From positions 1 to 64,000 of the forward strand of contig NZ_JADEVZ010000004.1 of NCBI RefSeq assembly GCF_015207875.1: 64,000 nucleotides of DNA, given 5' to 3'. The translations under genes and the position numbers were made by a program. This DNA comes from Dolichospermum sp. LEGE 00240. GTDB lineage: Bacteria > Cyanobacteriota > Cyanobacteriia > Cyanobacteriales > Nostocaceae. Positions 8,611-18,723 of the stretch are shown in pieces; within the stretch, counting starts at the first letter, position 1, and every line of letters begins with the position of its first letter. The notes under the pieces were generated by a model. The model did no database searches. It was not told the DNA's origin and was given only the letters and a program-made list of their open reading frames with translations.

Positions 8611-9741
8611 CTAAAGTTGTTTTTCTGTTCCCTGTTGCAGGTAGTTTTTGATAATTTGCAGAATGCGTTCTGCTGCATGGCCATCGCCAAAGGGATTAAT
8701 GGCGGTGGCCATTTTGGTATAAGCGTCGGGGTTGCTGAGTAGTTCACTAGCGGCTGTGACAATATTTGCGGTTTGTGTACCTACGAGTTTGGCTGTCCCG
8801 GCGGTGACGGCTTCTGGTCTTTCTGTGGTATCTCTGAGAACTAGGACTGGTTTACCCAGACTGGGGGCTTCTTCTTGTAATCCACCGGAATCGGTTAAGA
8901 TTAAATGCGATCGCTCAATAGCTCCCACTAATTCAGCATAATCCAAGGGTTCTGTCAGGAAAATGCGGGGATGACTCCCTAATAACTGTTGCAATGGTTC
9001 TCTAACTGTGGGATTTTTATGTAATGGCAGTAATAAGGCTGTATCAGGAAATTGCTCTAAAATTTGTAAAAAACTTTCGGCGATATTTTGCAAGGGTGAT
9101 CCCCAATTTTCTCGTCTATGAACTGTTGCTAAAATCGTTCTATATTTATGCCAATCTAACCCAGGTATATTGCAAACTGTTTTTTTGGCAGCCACATTTA
9201 ACAAGGCATCAATTACAGTATTTCCTGTTAAGTGAATCTCTCCTAATACCCCAGAATTTTGTAAGTTTTCTACAGCTAAAGTAGTTGGCGCAAAATGTAA
9301 TTGTGTCAGTTGGGAAATCAACCTTCGATTAGCTTCTTCGGGAAAAGGATTAAATAAATCATCAGTCCTTAAACCTGCTTCCACATGACCTAAAGGGATT
9401 TTTTGATAAAAAGCTGCTAAGGTGGCTGCAAAGGCTGTTGTTGTATCTCCTTGGACAATTACAAAATCTAATTCTTGGGTTTGAAATAATGCTTCTAAAC
9501 CTTGTAAACTTCGACAAGTAATATCACTAAGAGATTGTTCTCGCTGCATAATCTCTAAATTCCAATCGGCTTTGAGTTTGAACAATTGCATTACTTGTTC
9601 AACCATTTCTCGATGTTGTCCTGTGAGAATTACCTGCAATTCAAAGTCTGGAGAATTTTGGAAAACTTGAATTACTGGTGCTAGTTTAATAGCTTCGGGA
9701 CGAGTCCCTAAAATAATGCCAATACGGTGTTGATTAGTCAT
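8611..9741 (-). CDS. wecB: UDP-N-acetylglucosamine 2-epimerase (non-hydrolysing)
   Basis: 376 residues, the family's standard length. The enzyme interconverts UDP-GlcNAc and UDP-ManNAc for surface polysaccharides. Family signatures are visible: GTRPEAIKLAPVI near the start, LTGQHREMV, VQGDTTTAFAA, HVEAGLRTDD, the NPFPEEANRRL stretch, and TDSGGLQEEAPSLGKPVLV with the UDP-binding region following. It converges with the SH3b gene and shares its direction with the small gene just upstream (3-bp gap). UDP-ManNAc made here could feed the polysaccharide genes at 59-64 kb, but that link is only inferred. Confidence 0.95.
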   Translation of the reverse strand: MTNQHRIGIILGTRPEAIKLAPVIQVFQNSPDFELQVILTGQHREMVEQVMQLFKLKADWNLEIMQREQSLSDITCRSLQGLEALFQTQELDFVIVQGDTTTAFAATLAAFYQKIPLGHVEAGLRTDDLFNPFPEEANRRLISQLTQLHFAPTTLAVENLQNSGVLGEIHLTGNTVIDALLNVAAKKTVCNIPGLDWHKYRTILATVHRRENWGSPLQNIAESFLQILEQFPDTALLLPLHKNPTVREPLQQLLGSHPRIFLTEPLDYAELVGAIERSHLILTDSGGLQEEAPSLGKPVLVLRDTTERPEAVTAGTAKLVGTQTANIVTAASELLSNPDAYTKMATAINPFGDGHAAERILQIIKNYLQQGTEKQL

Positions 9742-9744
9742 TAG

Positions 9745-9921
9745 TTAAATAATTATAGTATGATGCATAAATTCTTCAAATTCTAAATCATCCGCTTGTC
9801 TTGCCAAAAAATCAGTTAAAACCTGACGAATTAAATTTTCTTCGGAAATGCCAAGATTATCAGATATTTTTTGCAAATTTTGGTCTTCTGTTCCCGAAAG
9901 TGAAATTAGCTTTTCTAACAT
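9745..9921 (-). CDS. Small helical protein, possibly ribbon-helix-helix-like
   Basis: A 58-residue frame beginning MLEKLISLSGTEDQNLQKIS, continuing with LGISEENLIRQVLTDFLARQ and ending in an acidic/hydrophobic tail. It stops 3 bp before the wecB start on the same strand, which suggests co-transcription. The middle has the spacing of a short DNA-binding helix pair such as CopG/RHH antitoxins, but no toxin gene is next to it. There is only a weak purine-rich stretch ahead of the ATG. I do not recognise a specific family. Confidence 0.5.
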   Translation of the reverse strand: MLEKLISLSGTEDQNLQKISDNLGISEENLIRQVLTDFLARQADDLEFEEFMHHTIII

Positions 9922-10170
9922 TCGTAAAATTCTTTCTTAAAATCAGATAACTTAAAGACATAATAACATTATGTCCCTACAATTGCACTACCAACCCCGA
10001 CTAGCAGGTAATGAAACCCCACAAACCGAGTAAACTCGTAAAAAATCTTTTAACAAGAAATCTTTATAATCCTGTGAAGTGCTTACTTACTATAGTCTAG
10101 ACGAGAGAAAAGAGATAAAGCGTGCTTCCAGAAAAAGAGTGATCCGAAAAATAATTATACCACTGATACA
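9922..10170. other. Intergenic stretch without a recognised gene
   Basis: Nothing coding is seen. With the two repeat elements that follow, the gene-free gap runs to 10533. Confidence 0.4.
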
Positions 10171-10311
10171 GCAATTCTCATTTTGAAACGAGTCTGCGCC
10201 ATTTCAGCGAACTGCTTGCAGCAGCGCTTCGCTATCGCCGGATTTGTTAGAATTGTAAAACCCTATGAATGTAAGGGTTTAAATGTCATGAAACCTTAAA
10301 ATGAGAATTGC
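10171..10311. mobile_element. 141-bp element with 14-bp terminal inverted repeats
   Basis: GCAATTCTCATTTT (10171-10184) and its exact reverse complement (10298-10311) bound a non-coding core. Inside is a 33-bp palindromic unit (10207-10239) that recurs at 40496-40529. No clean target duplication is visible. The size and ends suggest a second type of miniature element. Confidence 0.55.
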
Positions 10312-10347
10312 GGACAGATGGCTTATTTGTTTGGCTTCCACACCCGC

Positions 10348-10395
10348 CAGGGAATAAATTCCCTGTCTCATAGCTTAAGTCCGTTAAAACGGACT
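10348..10395. repeat. Pair of adjacent short palindromes
   Basis: CAGGGAATAAATTCCCTG (10348-10365) and AGTCCGTTAAAACGGACT (10378-10395) are two perfect palindromes 12 bp apart. Double-hairpin units of this type are, from memory, common in cyanobacterial intergenic DNA. No promoter or gene association is evident. Confidence 0.55.
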
Positions 10396-10533
10396 AATAA
10401 ATTTTCCTGATGTTTATTCATCTTTAGATGACTTTGTCTTCCTTAACATAATCTATAGGAATAATGGCGATTTTCATATTACACTGGGATAATTGGCGAT
10501 CGCATTTTGATGAAATTTCAAAAAGCGATCGCA

Positions 10534-11142
10534 TTAATAAGTTTGAGCCTGAAAATTATCGGGAATATCAAGTTCAAAAACTTGATCATGAATACGAGCC
10601 ACATAAAGCCCTTCTTGCAGAATTTTTTCGCGTAATTCGTTAGACAAGTCAACAGAGGCTAATATGCCATAAAGTCGTTTGTCTTTGTGTTCGGGAAAAA
10701 ACTTGCGAAACCGTTGCAAAATACTTTTTAATTGAATAATAGAATCTTCCCTGGCATGACTTTTAACCTCAACAATATAGGCAGTATTTAGCTCACCATT
10801 AGCATAGGCAAGAACATCAATTTCCATGTGTTGTCCTCCCTTACTAACTCGCACGCTGGGACTCATAACTTCCATCCCAAATTGTTGTCCCAAAATAGTT
10901 TCCATTGAAGGCAGGGCAAGACCTTCTGTAAAGCTGCCAAATTTTGCACCGAGTCCCCCAATTTGTTTACCTAATTCTTTGAGTTGGCGGTCAGTCGCCT
11001 TCTGTTGCTGACTAACTTCTTTAAAGAGTAGATCAGTCTCTTTCTGTTGCTGACTAACTTCTTTCAATAGTAGGTCAGTTTCTTTTTGAGCAGTAGCTAA
11101 TTCTGCTAACAGTTGCCATACGTCTTCTGATGTGGTTGCCAT
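10534..11142 (-). CDS. Coiled-coil / PD-(D/E)XK nuclease-like protein (DUF3782 type), copy 1
   Basis: 202 residues. The N-terminal 65 residues form a coiled coil with repeats of KETDLLLKEVSQQQ type. The rest is a restriction-endonuclease-like fold with the signature MEIDVLAYANGE (Asp) and YIVEVKSHA (ExK), which are the metal-binding residues of PD-(D/E)XK enzymes. Such DUF3782-like proteins are common in cyanobacteria; their substrate is unknown to me. GGAG lies 10 nt upstream of the ATG. This copy keeps the longer leader MATTSEDVWQLLAELATA and one more coiled-coil repeat than copy 2, so it is probably the less altered copy. Confidence 0.85.
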   Translation of the reverse strand: MATTSEDVWQLLAELATAQKETDLLLKEVSQQQKETDLLFKEVSQQQKATDRQLKELGKQIGGLGAKFGSFTEGLALPSMETILGQQFGMEVMSPSVRVSKGGQHMEIDVLAYANGELNTAYIVEVKSHAREDSIIQLKSILQRFRKFFPEHKDKRLYGILASVDLSNELREKILQEGLYVARIHDQVFELDIPDNFQAQTY

Positions 11143-11200
11143 AGATGATTTTCTCCGTAATAATATTTATATTATCCTGGATTAGCGATTGGCGATCGCA

Positions 11201-11782
11201 TTAATAAGTTTGAGCCTGAAAATTATCGGGAATATCAAGTTCAAAAACTTGATCATGAATACGAGCCACATAAAGCCCTTCTTGCAGAATTTTTTCGCGT
11301 AATTCGTTAGACAAGTCAACAGAGGCTAATATGCCATAAAGTCGTTTGTCTTTGTGTTCGGGAAAAAACTTGCGAAACCGTTGCAAAATACTTTTTAATT
11401 GAATAATAGAATCTTCCCTGGCATGACTTTTAACCTCAACAATATAGGCAGTATTTAGCTCACCATTAGCATAGGCAAGAACATCAATTTCCATGTGTTG
11501 TCCTCCCTTACTAACTCGCACGCTGGGACTGATAACTTCCATGCCAAATTGTTGTCCCAAAATAGTTTCCATTGAAGGCAGGGCAAGACCTTCTGTAAAG
11601 CTGCCAAATTTTGCACCGAGTCCCCCAATTTGTTTACCTAATTCTTTGAGTTGGCGGTCAGTCGCCTTCTGTTGTTCGGCATTCTCTTTCTGTTGCTGAG
11701 TAATTTCTTTCAATAGTAGGTCAGTTTCTTTTTGAGCAGTAGCTAATTCTGCTAACAGTTGCCATAGACAATTTTTCTCCAT
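11201..11782 (-). CDS. Coiled-coil / PD-(D/E)XK nuclease-like protein, copy 2 (altered start)
   Basis: 193 residues and almost identical to copy 1 from the GKQIGGLGAKFGSF region on. The beginning differs: MEKNCLWQLLAEL. Relative to copy 1, 23 bp between two ATGGCAAC repeats are missing, which puts the old ATG out of frame. The present start arose where copy 1 has ACG (ATTACGGAG there, ATTATGGAG here). The former Shine-Dalgarno GGAG is now codon 2, so no ribosome site is obvious and expression may be low. The catalytic D and ExK remain. It could be translated, but loss of function is possible. Confidence 0.75.
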   Translation of the reverse strand: MEKNCLWQLLAELATAQKETDLLLKEITQQQKENAEQQKATDRQLKELGKQIGGLGAKFGSFTEGLALPSMETILGQQFGMEVISPSVRVSKGGQHMEIDVLAYANGELNTAYIVEVKSHAREDSIIQLKSILQRFRKFFPEHKDKRLYGILASVDLSNELREKILQEGLYVARIHDQVFELDIPDNFQAQTY

Positions 11783-11828
11783 AATAATGTTTATTATAAT
11801 CTGCCAAACTTATAAAATTTGGTAAACC

Positions 11829-12602
11829 CTAAATGCTGGTAATTATACACAAAAACAACGTTTCAGTCCATTCCACCACTGCCCCATAAGTATCTCCCGT
11901 ATGTCCACCCAACTGATAATTAAACCAAGCTGCGGTAACAACAGAAATCACAGTTCCAGCTACAACCATCCCCACAGCTAAAACTAATTTCTGGGGATAA
12001 ATTAACCAAACAACAGCACTCAAACCTAGCAACAAAAAGAAGCTTGGTAACAAATCCAGATAAGAACGAATCGCTTGTTTATGAAACGCACCTTTACCAG
12101 TCGGTTTCAGATAAGGGTATTGACAAATAGCTATTTGTTGTCCCCAGCGTCCCCACCCACAAGCCGCCATTAATACAAAATAATGATTTTCAGTTATATC
12201 TGTTAAAGCTGTTATTTTCAAAATAATAATCACAATAGCGGACATTGCCCCAAACGCACCAGTAGCACTATCCATCATTACCTGCAATCTGCGTTGAGGA
12301 TCACCCACCGCTAAACCATCGGCTGTATCCATTGCTCCATCTAAATGTAACCCTCCCGTAATTGCTATCCACGCACCCACTACCAAAGCATTACGAGTTA
12401 GCACGGGGACACCTAAATAATTCATCCCTGTATCTAAACCACCTAAAATTCCCCCAATCATCAACCCAATTACTGGCGCAAAACAAGCAACCTTTTGGAA
12501 GTCTAAGTTTTGTAAATAGGGTAAAGGAATAGCAGTATAGAAAATTACAGCCGCAACTAAATTTAAGAATTGCTGTTGCCACCAGCGTAAAACGTTAGCC
12601 AT
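11829..12602 (-). CDS. cobS: Adenosylcobinamide-GDP ribazoletransferase (cobalamin synthase)
   Basis: 257 residues from ATG 12602; a TTG at 12620 would add six residues. An integral membrane enzyme that joins adenosylcobinamide-GDP with alpha-ribazole to make adenosylcobalamin (or pseudocobalamin, as usual in cyanobacteria). The family signature [15 protein letters not shown] is intact, followed by [20 protein letters not shown]. Several membrane helices follow (for example [15 protein letters not shown]). It stands alone here without other cob genes. No cobalamin riboswitch box was found in the 200 bp upstream. Confidence 0.95.
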   Translation of the reverse strand: MANVLRWWQQQFLNLVAAVIFYTAIPLPYLQNLDFQKVACFAPVIGLMIGGILGGLDTGMNYLGVPVLTRNALVVGAWIAITGGLHLDGAMDTADGLAVGDPQRRLQVMMDSATGAFGAMSAIVIIILKITALTDITENHYFVLMAACGWGRWGQQIAICQYPYLKPTGKGAFHKQAIRSYLDLLPSFFLLLGLSAVVWLIYPQKLVLAVGMVVAGTVISVVTAAWFNYQLGGHTGDTYGAVVEWTETLFLCIITSI

Positions 12603-12811
12603 ACTTGAGAAAGAGTTCAATTAGCCAAATGCTTCCGGTGTTCATGAATATAAATGTTCTGATCATAGATTACTCCCAGACTGGCAATTTACCGCCAATA
12701 ATTAGCCGATCGCCTCCCACCTGATATTTTGGAACTATGGGAAATTAACAATCCATCTCTTCGATTGTCTGGCTGCGTTGTCACTCACCTTCCATAACCC
12801 GTTATTTCTCT

Positions 12812-13264
12812 ATGAGTCATCATCTACCCCACACAAAAATACCAGCGCCGTGTATAGTCAACACAGGCATAGTTGTCAATAAACTCGATATCCGCAGATT
12901 ACTGCATGATTTAGGTAGAGTCCACTACACCTACACCCAAGAAAATCAGCTATTGAGTGAGGGTGAAGGGGATGTAATGGAAGTGTTCGCTGATTCTCAT
13001 CGCTCTACCTTAGTCACGAATAATGCACTATATGTGAATGTGGATAGTTTTGATTATCTAGAATTAAAACAATCTCCACAACAAGAAACCTACTTCGACT
13101 TAATCCAAGAGCAAATGTGTTTACGCTTGATTCCCCTGTCCACACCTTTGCAAACACGACGCGATCGCCAATTTAATGTCACTGCGATCGAGGCCATGAT
13201 GGATCAAGTCCTAGCAGCTAGATGGGATGCAGAAATTGATGACGACTGTTGTGATTCTTTTTAA
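12812..13264 (+). CDS. Conserved cyanobacterial hypothetical protein (150 aa)
   Basis: A 150-residue soluble protein starting MSHHLPHTKIPAPCIVNTGI and ending in an acidic, Cys-containing tail (DAEIDDDCCDSF). It has no signal peptide or membrane helix. The composition and codon use look normal for the window, so it is a real gene. I have seen similar proteins in other cyanobacteria but know no function. It is divergent from cobS and lies about 215 bp before tgt on the same strand. Confidence 0.75.
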   Translation: MSHHLPHTKIPAPCIVNTGIVVNKLDIRRLLHDLGRVHYTYTQENQLLSEGEGDVMEVFADSHRSTLVTNNALYVNVDSFDYLELKQSPQQETYFDLIQEQMCLRLIPLSTPLQTRRDRQFNVTAIEAMMDQVLAARWDAEIDDDCCDSF

Positions 13265-13460
13265 AGGAGTCAGGAGTCAGGAGTCAGGATGTAAAAATAT
13301 AGGAATTGCAGATTGCCCTACGCTCTTAGCAAACCTTCACAAAACAATCATATCCTCTCTGGGGTGATAGTGGATTGCGGGGTGTCACCCTCACAAGACA
13401 AAAAAACCCATGAACTGTCCTAAGTAACACTAGAAATGTTAAGTTGATGGATAAATTTAG

Positions 13461-14615
<1,155 letters not shown>

Positions 14616-14655
14616 ATCAACACAATCCCTATCAACCATAATCACAACAACATCA

Positions 14656-15393
14656 TTAAACTTCTGGTTCAATACCAAGGGACTTTAATTGGGCAATTAG
14701 ACGATCATTTTTCTGACGTTCTAATTCCGCCCTTTCCTCACCACTTAACAACAAATTACCCTGTAAATCCCAGAACCGTAACCAAGGTAATTCAAGATTT
14801 TGATATTTACCCTGCCAAATTCCTAACTCAATTCCCAAAGGTGCGATCGGAAAATGTCTACGTTCATTGGCTGCTAATAATTGATATTGTCCTTCAATGA
14901 AATGATAAACTTCTATGCTGGCTTTTTTTACTTCATAAATACAATAAAAAGCTGGATGAATTACCTGTTCATAAATCCAAAATTTACCTTTCCAGCAAGT
15001 GTTATCTCGTTCTTTATCACCATTTCCAGAAACAAATTCTAACACAATTAATGGAGCAATAAATTCCTGCCAAAGTACATAAGAATTTCGTACTTCACCA
15101 TTGACAACAGGTGGCACATTCGGCACATAAAACCATTTTGGAAATTCTGCACCGCATTCTGGAGTGTAAGTCATTTTCCAATAGATACCTAAATCATGTC
15201 CAATACAATATTGACCATCTGGGTGATATTTTTGTAATATGGGTTTGATAGATTCTGTTAGTAAAATACTTTGAAAATGTTCTTGCCAATTTTGACCTAC
15301 GGTACGCTTCGCTAACACAGGCGTAGTGTCAGACTCTGGTAGTTGAGTATGGTCTGGAAAACCATTTTTAGCCGTAGAGTCGCCGTTAACCAT
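14656..15393 (-). CDS. Uma2-family (DUF820) endonuclease-like protein
   Basis: 245 residues. The Uma2 fold belongs to the PD-(D/E)XK superfamily. Landmarks are KYHPDGQYCIGHDLGIYW, WFYVPNVPPVV, the conserved LIVLEFVSGNGDKERD segment, FWIYEQ and an IELGIWQG near the end. The protein closes with an ELERQKNDRLIAQL helix. Cyanobacteria carry many Uma2 paralogues of unknown role. The catalytic strand here reads IYEVKKAS rather than the usual EYWIVD form. It stands alone, convergent with tgt. Confidence 0.8.
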   Translation of the reverse strand: MVNGDSTAKNGFPDHTQLPESDTTPVLAKRTVGQNWQEHFQSILLTESIKPILQKYHPDGQYCIGHDLGIYWKMTYTPECGAEFPKWFYVPNVPPVVNGEVRNSYVLWQEFIAPLIVLEFVSGNGDKERDNTCWKGKFWIYEQVIHPAFYCIYEVKKASIEVYHFIEGQYQLLAANERRHFPIAPLGIELGIWQGKYQNLELPWLRFWDLQGNLLLSGEERAELERQKNDRLIAQLKSLGIEPEV

Positions 15394-15759
15394 TGTATAC
15401 TCTCACTTTTTGATTGAGTGCATAAACTATTATATACCAATCTTAAGTTATTACTTAAATTTCTGTTTCTAAGTTCACACTATAGAGTTTTTATCCTGCT
15501 AAATTGGCATATTATTAGATTATGATTGTGCGGTACGCCCTTTTGGCACACAAACCCTCAATCTAGCCAGATTACCAGCTTGGACAATTGACTCCTGATT
15601 CCTTTACTTCTAAGTAGGACTTGCTGATAGCGTAGCGTGGCCTTAGCCATATAAACCTAAAACCATTTATTAACAAAGGGTTTCGCGGATTTTTACCACA
15701 AGAAAGTGCCAGGTTTTGCCTAATGGTGTCTCAAAATAGGTGCATTTCTCTTTGTCGGA
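15394..15759. other. Intergenic DNA with a mobile-element terminus
   Basis: No gene seen. GTAGGACTTGCTGATAG at 15614-15630 matches the terminus found at 31871, 40989, 52979 and 59381. What follows (ATATAAACCTAAAACC) loosely resembles the remnant at 31871. A small rightward frame running from 15723 through the following repeat is judged non-coding. Confidence 0.5.
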
Positions 15760-15915
15760 TTGGGAAAATTGAGGATATCCAGATAGTTGAAACTGTCACC
15801 GTTCGGAGTTCAGGACAAAGAAAGAAGAAAGAAGAAAATTCCTTCCCTGTCACCTGTCCCCGTGGCGTAGCACCTGTCACCTCCCCTCACAGACAACTTT
15901 TTCAGCAAACCCTAC
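15760..15915 (+). repeat. Dispersed repeat element, copy B (abuts the SagB gene 3' end)
   Basis: Matches 1576-1777 from GGAAAATTGAGGA to CAGCAAACCCTAC but has fewer internal heptamers (one GTTCGGAGTTC, four CACCTGT). A short GTGGCGTAGC insert interrupts the heptamers. The element ends one base before the stop codon of the minus-strand SagB gene. Confidence 0.75.
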
Positions 15916-17448
15916 TTACCTGGGTTTTCCTAATGTCGTAATATAGATTACTGCTTCATCTATAGGGATACCTAAGACATCATTTACTTGGTCATCAAAA
16001 AAGCCAGCGATACCACTGACACCTAAGTTAAGACGAATGGCTGCTAAATTAAGCCTTTGTCCTAAAATACCTGCATCTAAGTGTAAGTAACGATAAACAC
16101 GATCCCCGTATTGAGCGATCGCATTTTTTAAATCAGCAGTATGAAATAATACTGCACCTGCATCTCTGCCTAATTCCTGTCCTAAACATAAGAAATGCAA
16201 TTCTCGACGGAAATTTTTAAAGCGAATTTGCCGTAATTCTTGGGCTTTAGGTGCGTAATAATAACAACCCGGATCTAATCCTTGCACTCCAGAAACAGCT
16301 ACAAATGTTTCTATTAAATTCAAGTCAAAATAATCAGGGTGAGGATCTAAATTTTGGTCAATATAATTTTGTGGTTGATAAGTAAAATCCAGTAAAGCTT
16401 TCAGTTCATCAAAACTTAAATCATCACCAGTATAAGCACGAGTTGAACGGCGTTTATAGATGGTATTTGATAAATCTGCTAAATCTTCTCCCCAATAAAT
16501 TGGTGTTGTTCGGGTCGAAAATTTTTCACAAAAAGGTAAGTTATACTTATCTTCCCAGGACTTTTCTAATTCCACATTGGGTAAATTTAACTTACTATTA
16601 TTATTCACCGGAATTTGCGTATTTAGATGAAAATATTTCAGCAATTCACCATCAGGAATAGGTGGATAATCAGTGGCAGTTGTCGAAGGTAAAGCAGTCC
16701 GTCCTAGTGGTAAATTCTGGCGGACATCTAACAAATCTGCCAAAGCTAAAACAGCAGTTGTTCCTTCTTGTTCATGATCAATATAAAGTAATTCATTAAC
16801 AGCCTCATCGGCAAAACCGCCAATTAAATGAGACCGATAATCAGCAATATTACCAGCTAACTGAATATTACTTAAAAGATGCCCCGTATCCAGGAAAATC
16901 CGCCGATAAGCCCTGTCTTCATAACGCCAAACCGAACGATAAAAAACCGCAGTTGTAATCATAGCTAATTGGGTACTTTCTAGGGAAGGATGCCAAAAAC
17001 AAGCAGATTGTAAACTTTGCCAAACATCACTTTCCCAAAAGTGCATTAAAGAATGAGTTCGACATTGATAGTTATACAGTCCCGGCGGTAATAATGGTGT
17101 CCCACGAGAAACTAAATATACTTCAGCCGGATACAATCCCCCCGCACTGGGGGCAGAACGTAAGTATACTGTATTACCCAAAGAAGGCATTTTTGCCGTG
17201 AGTCCATAACTGTGAAATAATAGTTGAGAAAGCCGCCACCACCATTTGGTATCTTGTTGATTGGCAACAGTTGCCGCTGTTTCTTGCAGATAAGGTTTGA
17301 GGTCAATATCAGAACCGATTTTGTACTCTTTGAACGGTACTGGCTGTTTATTCCAGTCTAAATTACGACTTTTAGAAGCCAGGGTTTCGGGATGGTATTT
17401 AGTCCGGTCGTGATAGTGTTGGGAAATGGATTGTTCTATTTCTGGCAT
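15916..17448 (-). CDS. SagB/ThcOx-family FMN oxidoreductase (double nitroreductase)
   Basis: 510 residues with two nitroreductase-fold halves (about 60-260 and 300-505). The N-terminal half shows SLGNTVYLRSAPSAGGLYPAE and the C-terminal half shows TIYKRRSTRAYTGDDLSFDE and the closing GVSGIAGFFDD. SagB-type FMN enzymes oxidise azolines in peptide natural products, but stand-alone doubled versions occur widely in cyanobacteria without an obvious cluster. No precursor peptide or YcaO gene is present here, so thiazole/oxazole chemistry is not supported. It is divergent from the alpha/beta hydrolase at 17721. Confidence 0.85.
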   Translation of the reverse strand: MPEIEQSISQHYHDRTKYHPETLASKSRNLDWNKQPVPFKEYKIGSDIDLKPYLQETAATVANQQDTKWWWRLSQLLFHSYGLTAKMPSLGNTVYLRSAPSAGGLYPAEVYLVSRGTPLLPPGLYNYQCRTHSLMHFWESDVWQSLQSACFWHPSLESTQLAMITTAVFYRSVWRYEDRAYRRIFLDTGHLLSNIQLAGNIADYRSHLIGGFADEAVNELLYIDHEQEGTTAVLALADLLDVRQNLPLGRTALPSTTATDYPPIPDGELLKYFHLNTQIPVNNNSKLNLPNVELEKSWEDKYNLPFCEKFSTRTTPIYWGEDLADLSNTIYKRRSTRAYTGDDLSFDELKALLDFTYQPQNYIDQNLDPHPDYFDLNLIETFVAVSGVQGLDPGCYYYAPKAQELRQIRFKNFRRELHFLCLGQELGRDAGAVLFHTADLKNAIAQYGDRVYRYLHLDAGILGQRLNLAAIRLNLGVSGIAGFFDDQVNDVLGIPIDEAVIYITTLGKPR

Positions 17449-17465
17449 AGTAATTTTAATATCCC

Positions 17466-17500
17466 ATAGCAGGGAACAGGGAACAGGGAATAGGGAACAG
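17466..17500 (+). repeat. GGGAACA heptamer repeats
   Basis: About five 7-bp units (AGGGAACAGGGAACAGGG...) between the SagB and hydrolase genes. The rest of the 272-bp divergent gap is AT-rich and may hold both promoters; none is clear. Confidence 0.85.
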
Positions 17501-17720
17501 AAAAGTTGAAAGTCTTTTGCTGTATGGCTTTGTAGGTAACTTTTGTATCTTATTCACGTGCATAGCACTGTAGTGTATTCCTATTCTTGATTTTGACATT
17601 TATTAGTTCCATTAATTCGTACTAATCAGTACAATTATCAAAATTAAAAATTAATCCCAAAAAAGTGATTTTTCTGGTAAAATTCCCTGTTACCCTGTCC
17701 TGGAAAAGATTGACAAAATC

Positions 17721-18557
17721 ATGCCTGTACGTCAAACTCTATCAACATCTGATATTCAACTTTCTTATTTAGAATGGAGTCAAGGTCAAGAACCATTACT
17801 GTTATTACATGGTATGGCTGATCATGCCTTGGTTTGGTCTAGTTTGGGAGATTATTTAGCAGCAAATTACCATATAGTTGCGCCAGATATGCGTGGTCAT
17901 GGTGAGAGTAGTAAGCCAGAACAAGATTATAGCTTTGGCAGTGCGATCGCTGATTTGGAAGCATTAATGGATAAACTAGGATGGTCTGCGGCTCATATCG
18001 TCAGCCACTCCTGGACAGGGAAATTAGCCGCTATTTGGGCTAGACAGAACCCAACCAGATTAAAAAGTATCACCTTAGTAGATCCCATTTTTATCTGGAA
18101 AATGCCCAGTTTCCTAAAAATCACATTTCCTCTCTTGTATCGCATCTTACCTTTCCTCAAAAGTATGGGACCCTTTACCAGTTACCAAGAAGCTGAACAA
18201 AAAATTAAACAACTCAGTCAATATCAAAATTGGAGTCCTTTGCAACAGCAAGTTTTTCAAGCCGCAATTGAACAAAAACCCAACGGGACTTGGGGTAGCA
18301 AATTTACCATAGCCGCCCGTGATGGCATTTTTGATGCGGTCATGGCAGTACCAGGTTTTATTCACCCAATTGACACACCTGCCCTCTTTATACAACCAGA
18401 AAAAGGTGTAAACCGCCAAAACTGGCAAATTCAACCCTACAGAACCAACCTCAAAAACTTAAGTCTGTGTCAAGTTCCCGGAAATCATTGGCCATTTTTA
18501 ACCAACCCCACAGAATTTAATCAAACAGTCGCCACTTTTCTAGCATCACAAACATAA
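17721..18557 (+). CDS. Alpha/beta hydrolase
   Basis: 278 residues with the alpha/beta-hydrolase fold. The oxyanion-hole segment is LLLLHGMADHALVW, strand 4 is HIVAPDMRGHGESSKP, and the nucleophile Ser lies in HIVSHSWTGKLAA, a departure from GxSxG because Ser precedes His. The catalytic His is in VPGNHWPFL near the C terminus. A cap region spans about 125-215. It is cytoplasmic with no signal peptide. Substrate unknown: family members are esterases, lipases and C-C hydrolases. It is separated from the following kinase gene by a heptamer tract. Confidence 0.85.
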   Translation: MPVRQTLSTSDIQLSYLEWSQGQEPLLLLHGMADHALVWSSLGDYLAANYHIVAPDMRGHGESSKPEQDYSFGSAIADLEALMDKLGWSAAHIVSHSWTGKLAAIWARQNPTRLKSITLVDPIFIWKMPSFLKITFPLLYRILPFLKSMGPFTSYQEAEQKIKQLSQYQNWSPLQQQVFQAAIEQKPNGTWGSKFTIAARDGIFDAVMAVPGFIHPIDTPALFIQPEKGVNRQNWQIQPYRTNLKNLSLCQVPGNHWPFLTNPTEFNQTVATFLASQT

Positions 18558-18621
18558 GATAATTTCAAATTGGTAATTGGTAATTGGTAGAAAGCAAAAT
18601 TAAAGATACATATTTACCCTT

Positions 18622-18723
18622 ATTTCCCTATTCCCTATTTTCTATTCCCTATTCCCTATTCCCTATTCCCTATTCCCTATTCCCTATTCCCTATTCCCTA
18701 TTCCCTATTCCCTATTCCCTATT
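18622..18723 (+). repeat. ATTCCCT heptamer array running to a start codon
   Basis: About a dozen ATTCCCT units, some with a T insertion at the left, end exactly at the ATG of the kinase gene (18724). The array replaces any normal leader or Shine-Dalgarno, so its length may affect expression of the kinase. Confidence 0.9.

Larger units (their letters stand above)
10524..11800 (-). repeat. Recent tandem gene duplication (about 650-bp units)
   Basis: Two direct units, offset by 667 bp, begin at 10524 and 11191 with GCGATCGCATTAATAAG and extend through the two coding regions. The C-terminal two thirds are nearly identical at DNA level (two differences seen, near the SPSVRV codons). The 5' thirds differ by internal repeat number and a 23-bp deletion. 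Both units start at a GCGATCGC (HIP1) octamer, which may have provided the recombination homology. Confidence 0.9.

Noticed and set aside
12603-12811. Cobalamin riboswitch upstream of cobS
   Set aside because: No B12-box-like sequence or plausible fold could be seen in the divergent gap.
15723-15941. A 72-codon plus-strand frame before the SagB gene
   Set aside because: Most of it lies in a dispersed repeat and heptamers, and it runs into the SagB gene on the other strand.
15916-17448. Azole-peptide (RiPP) cluster around the SagB-type gene
   Set aside because: There is no YcaO, precursor peptide, exporter or protease nearby. Stand-alone doubled SagB proteins are common.
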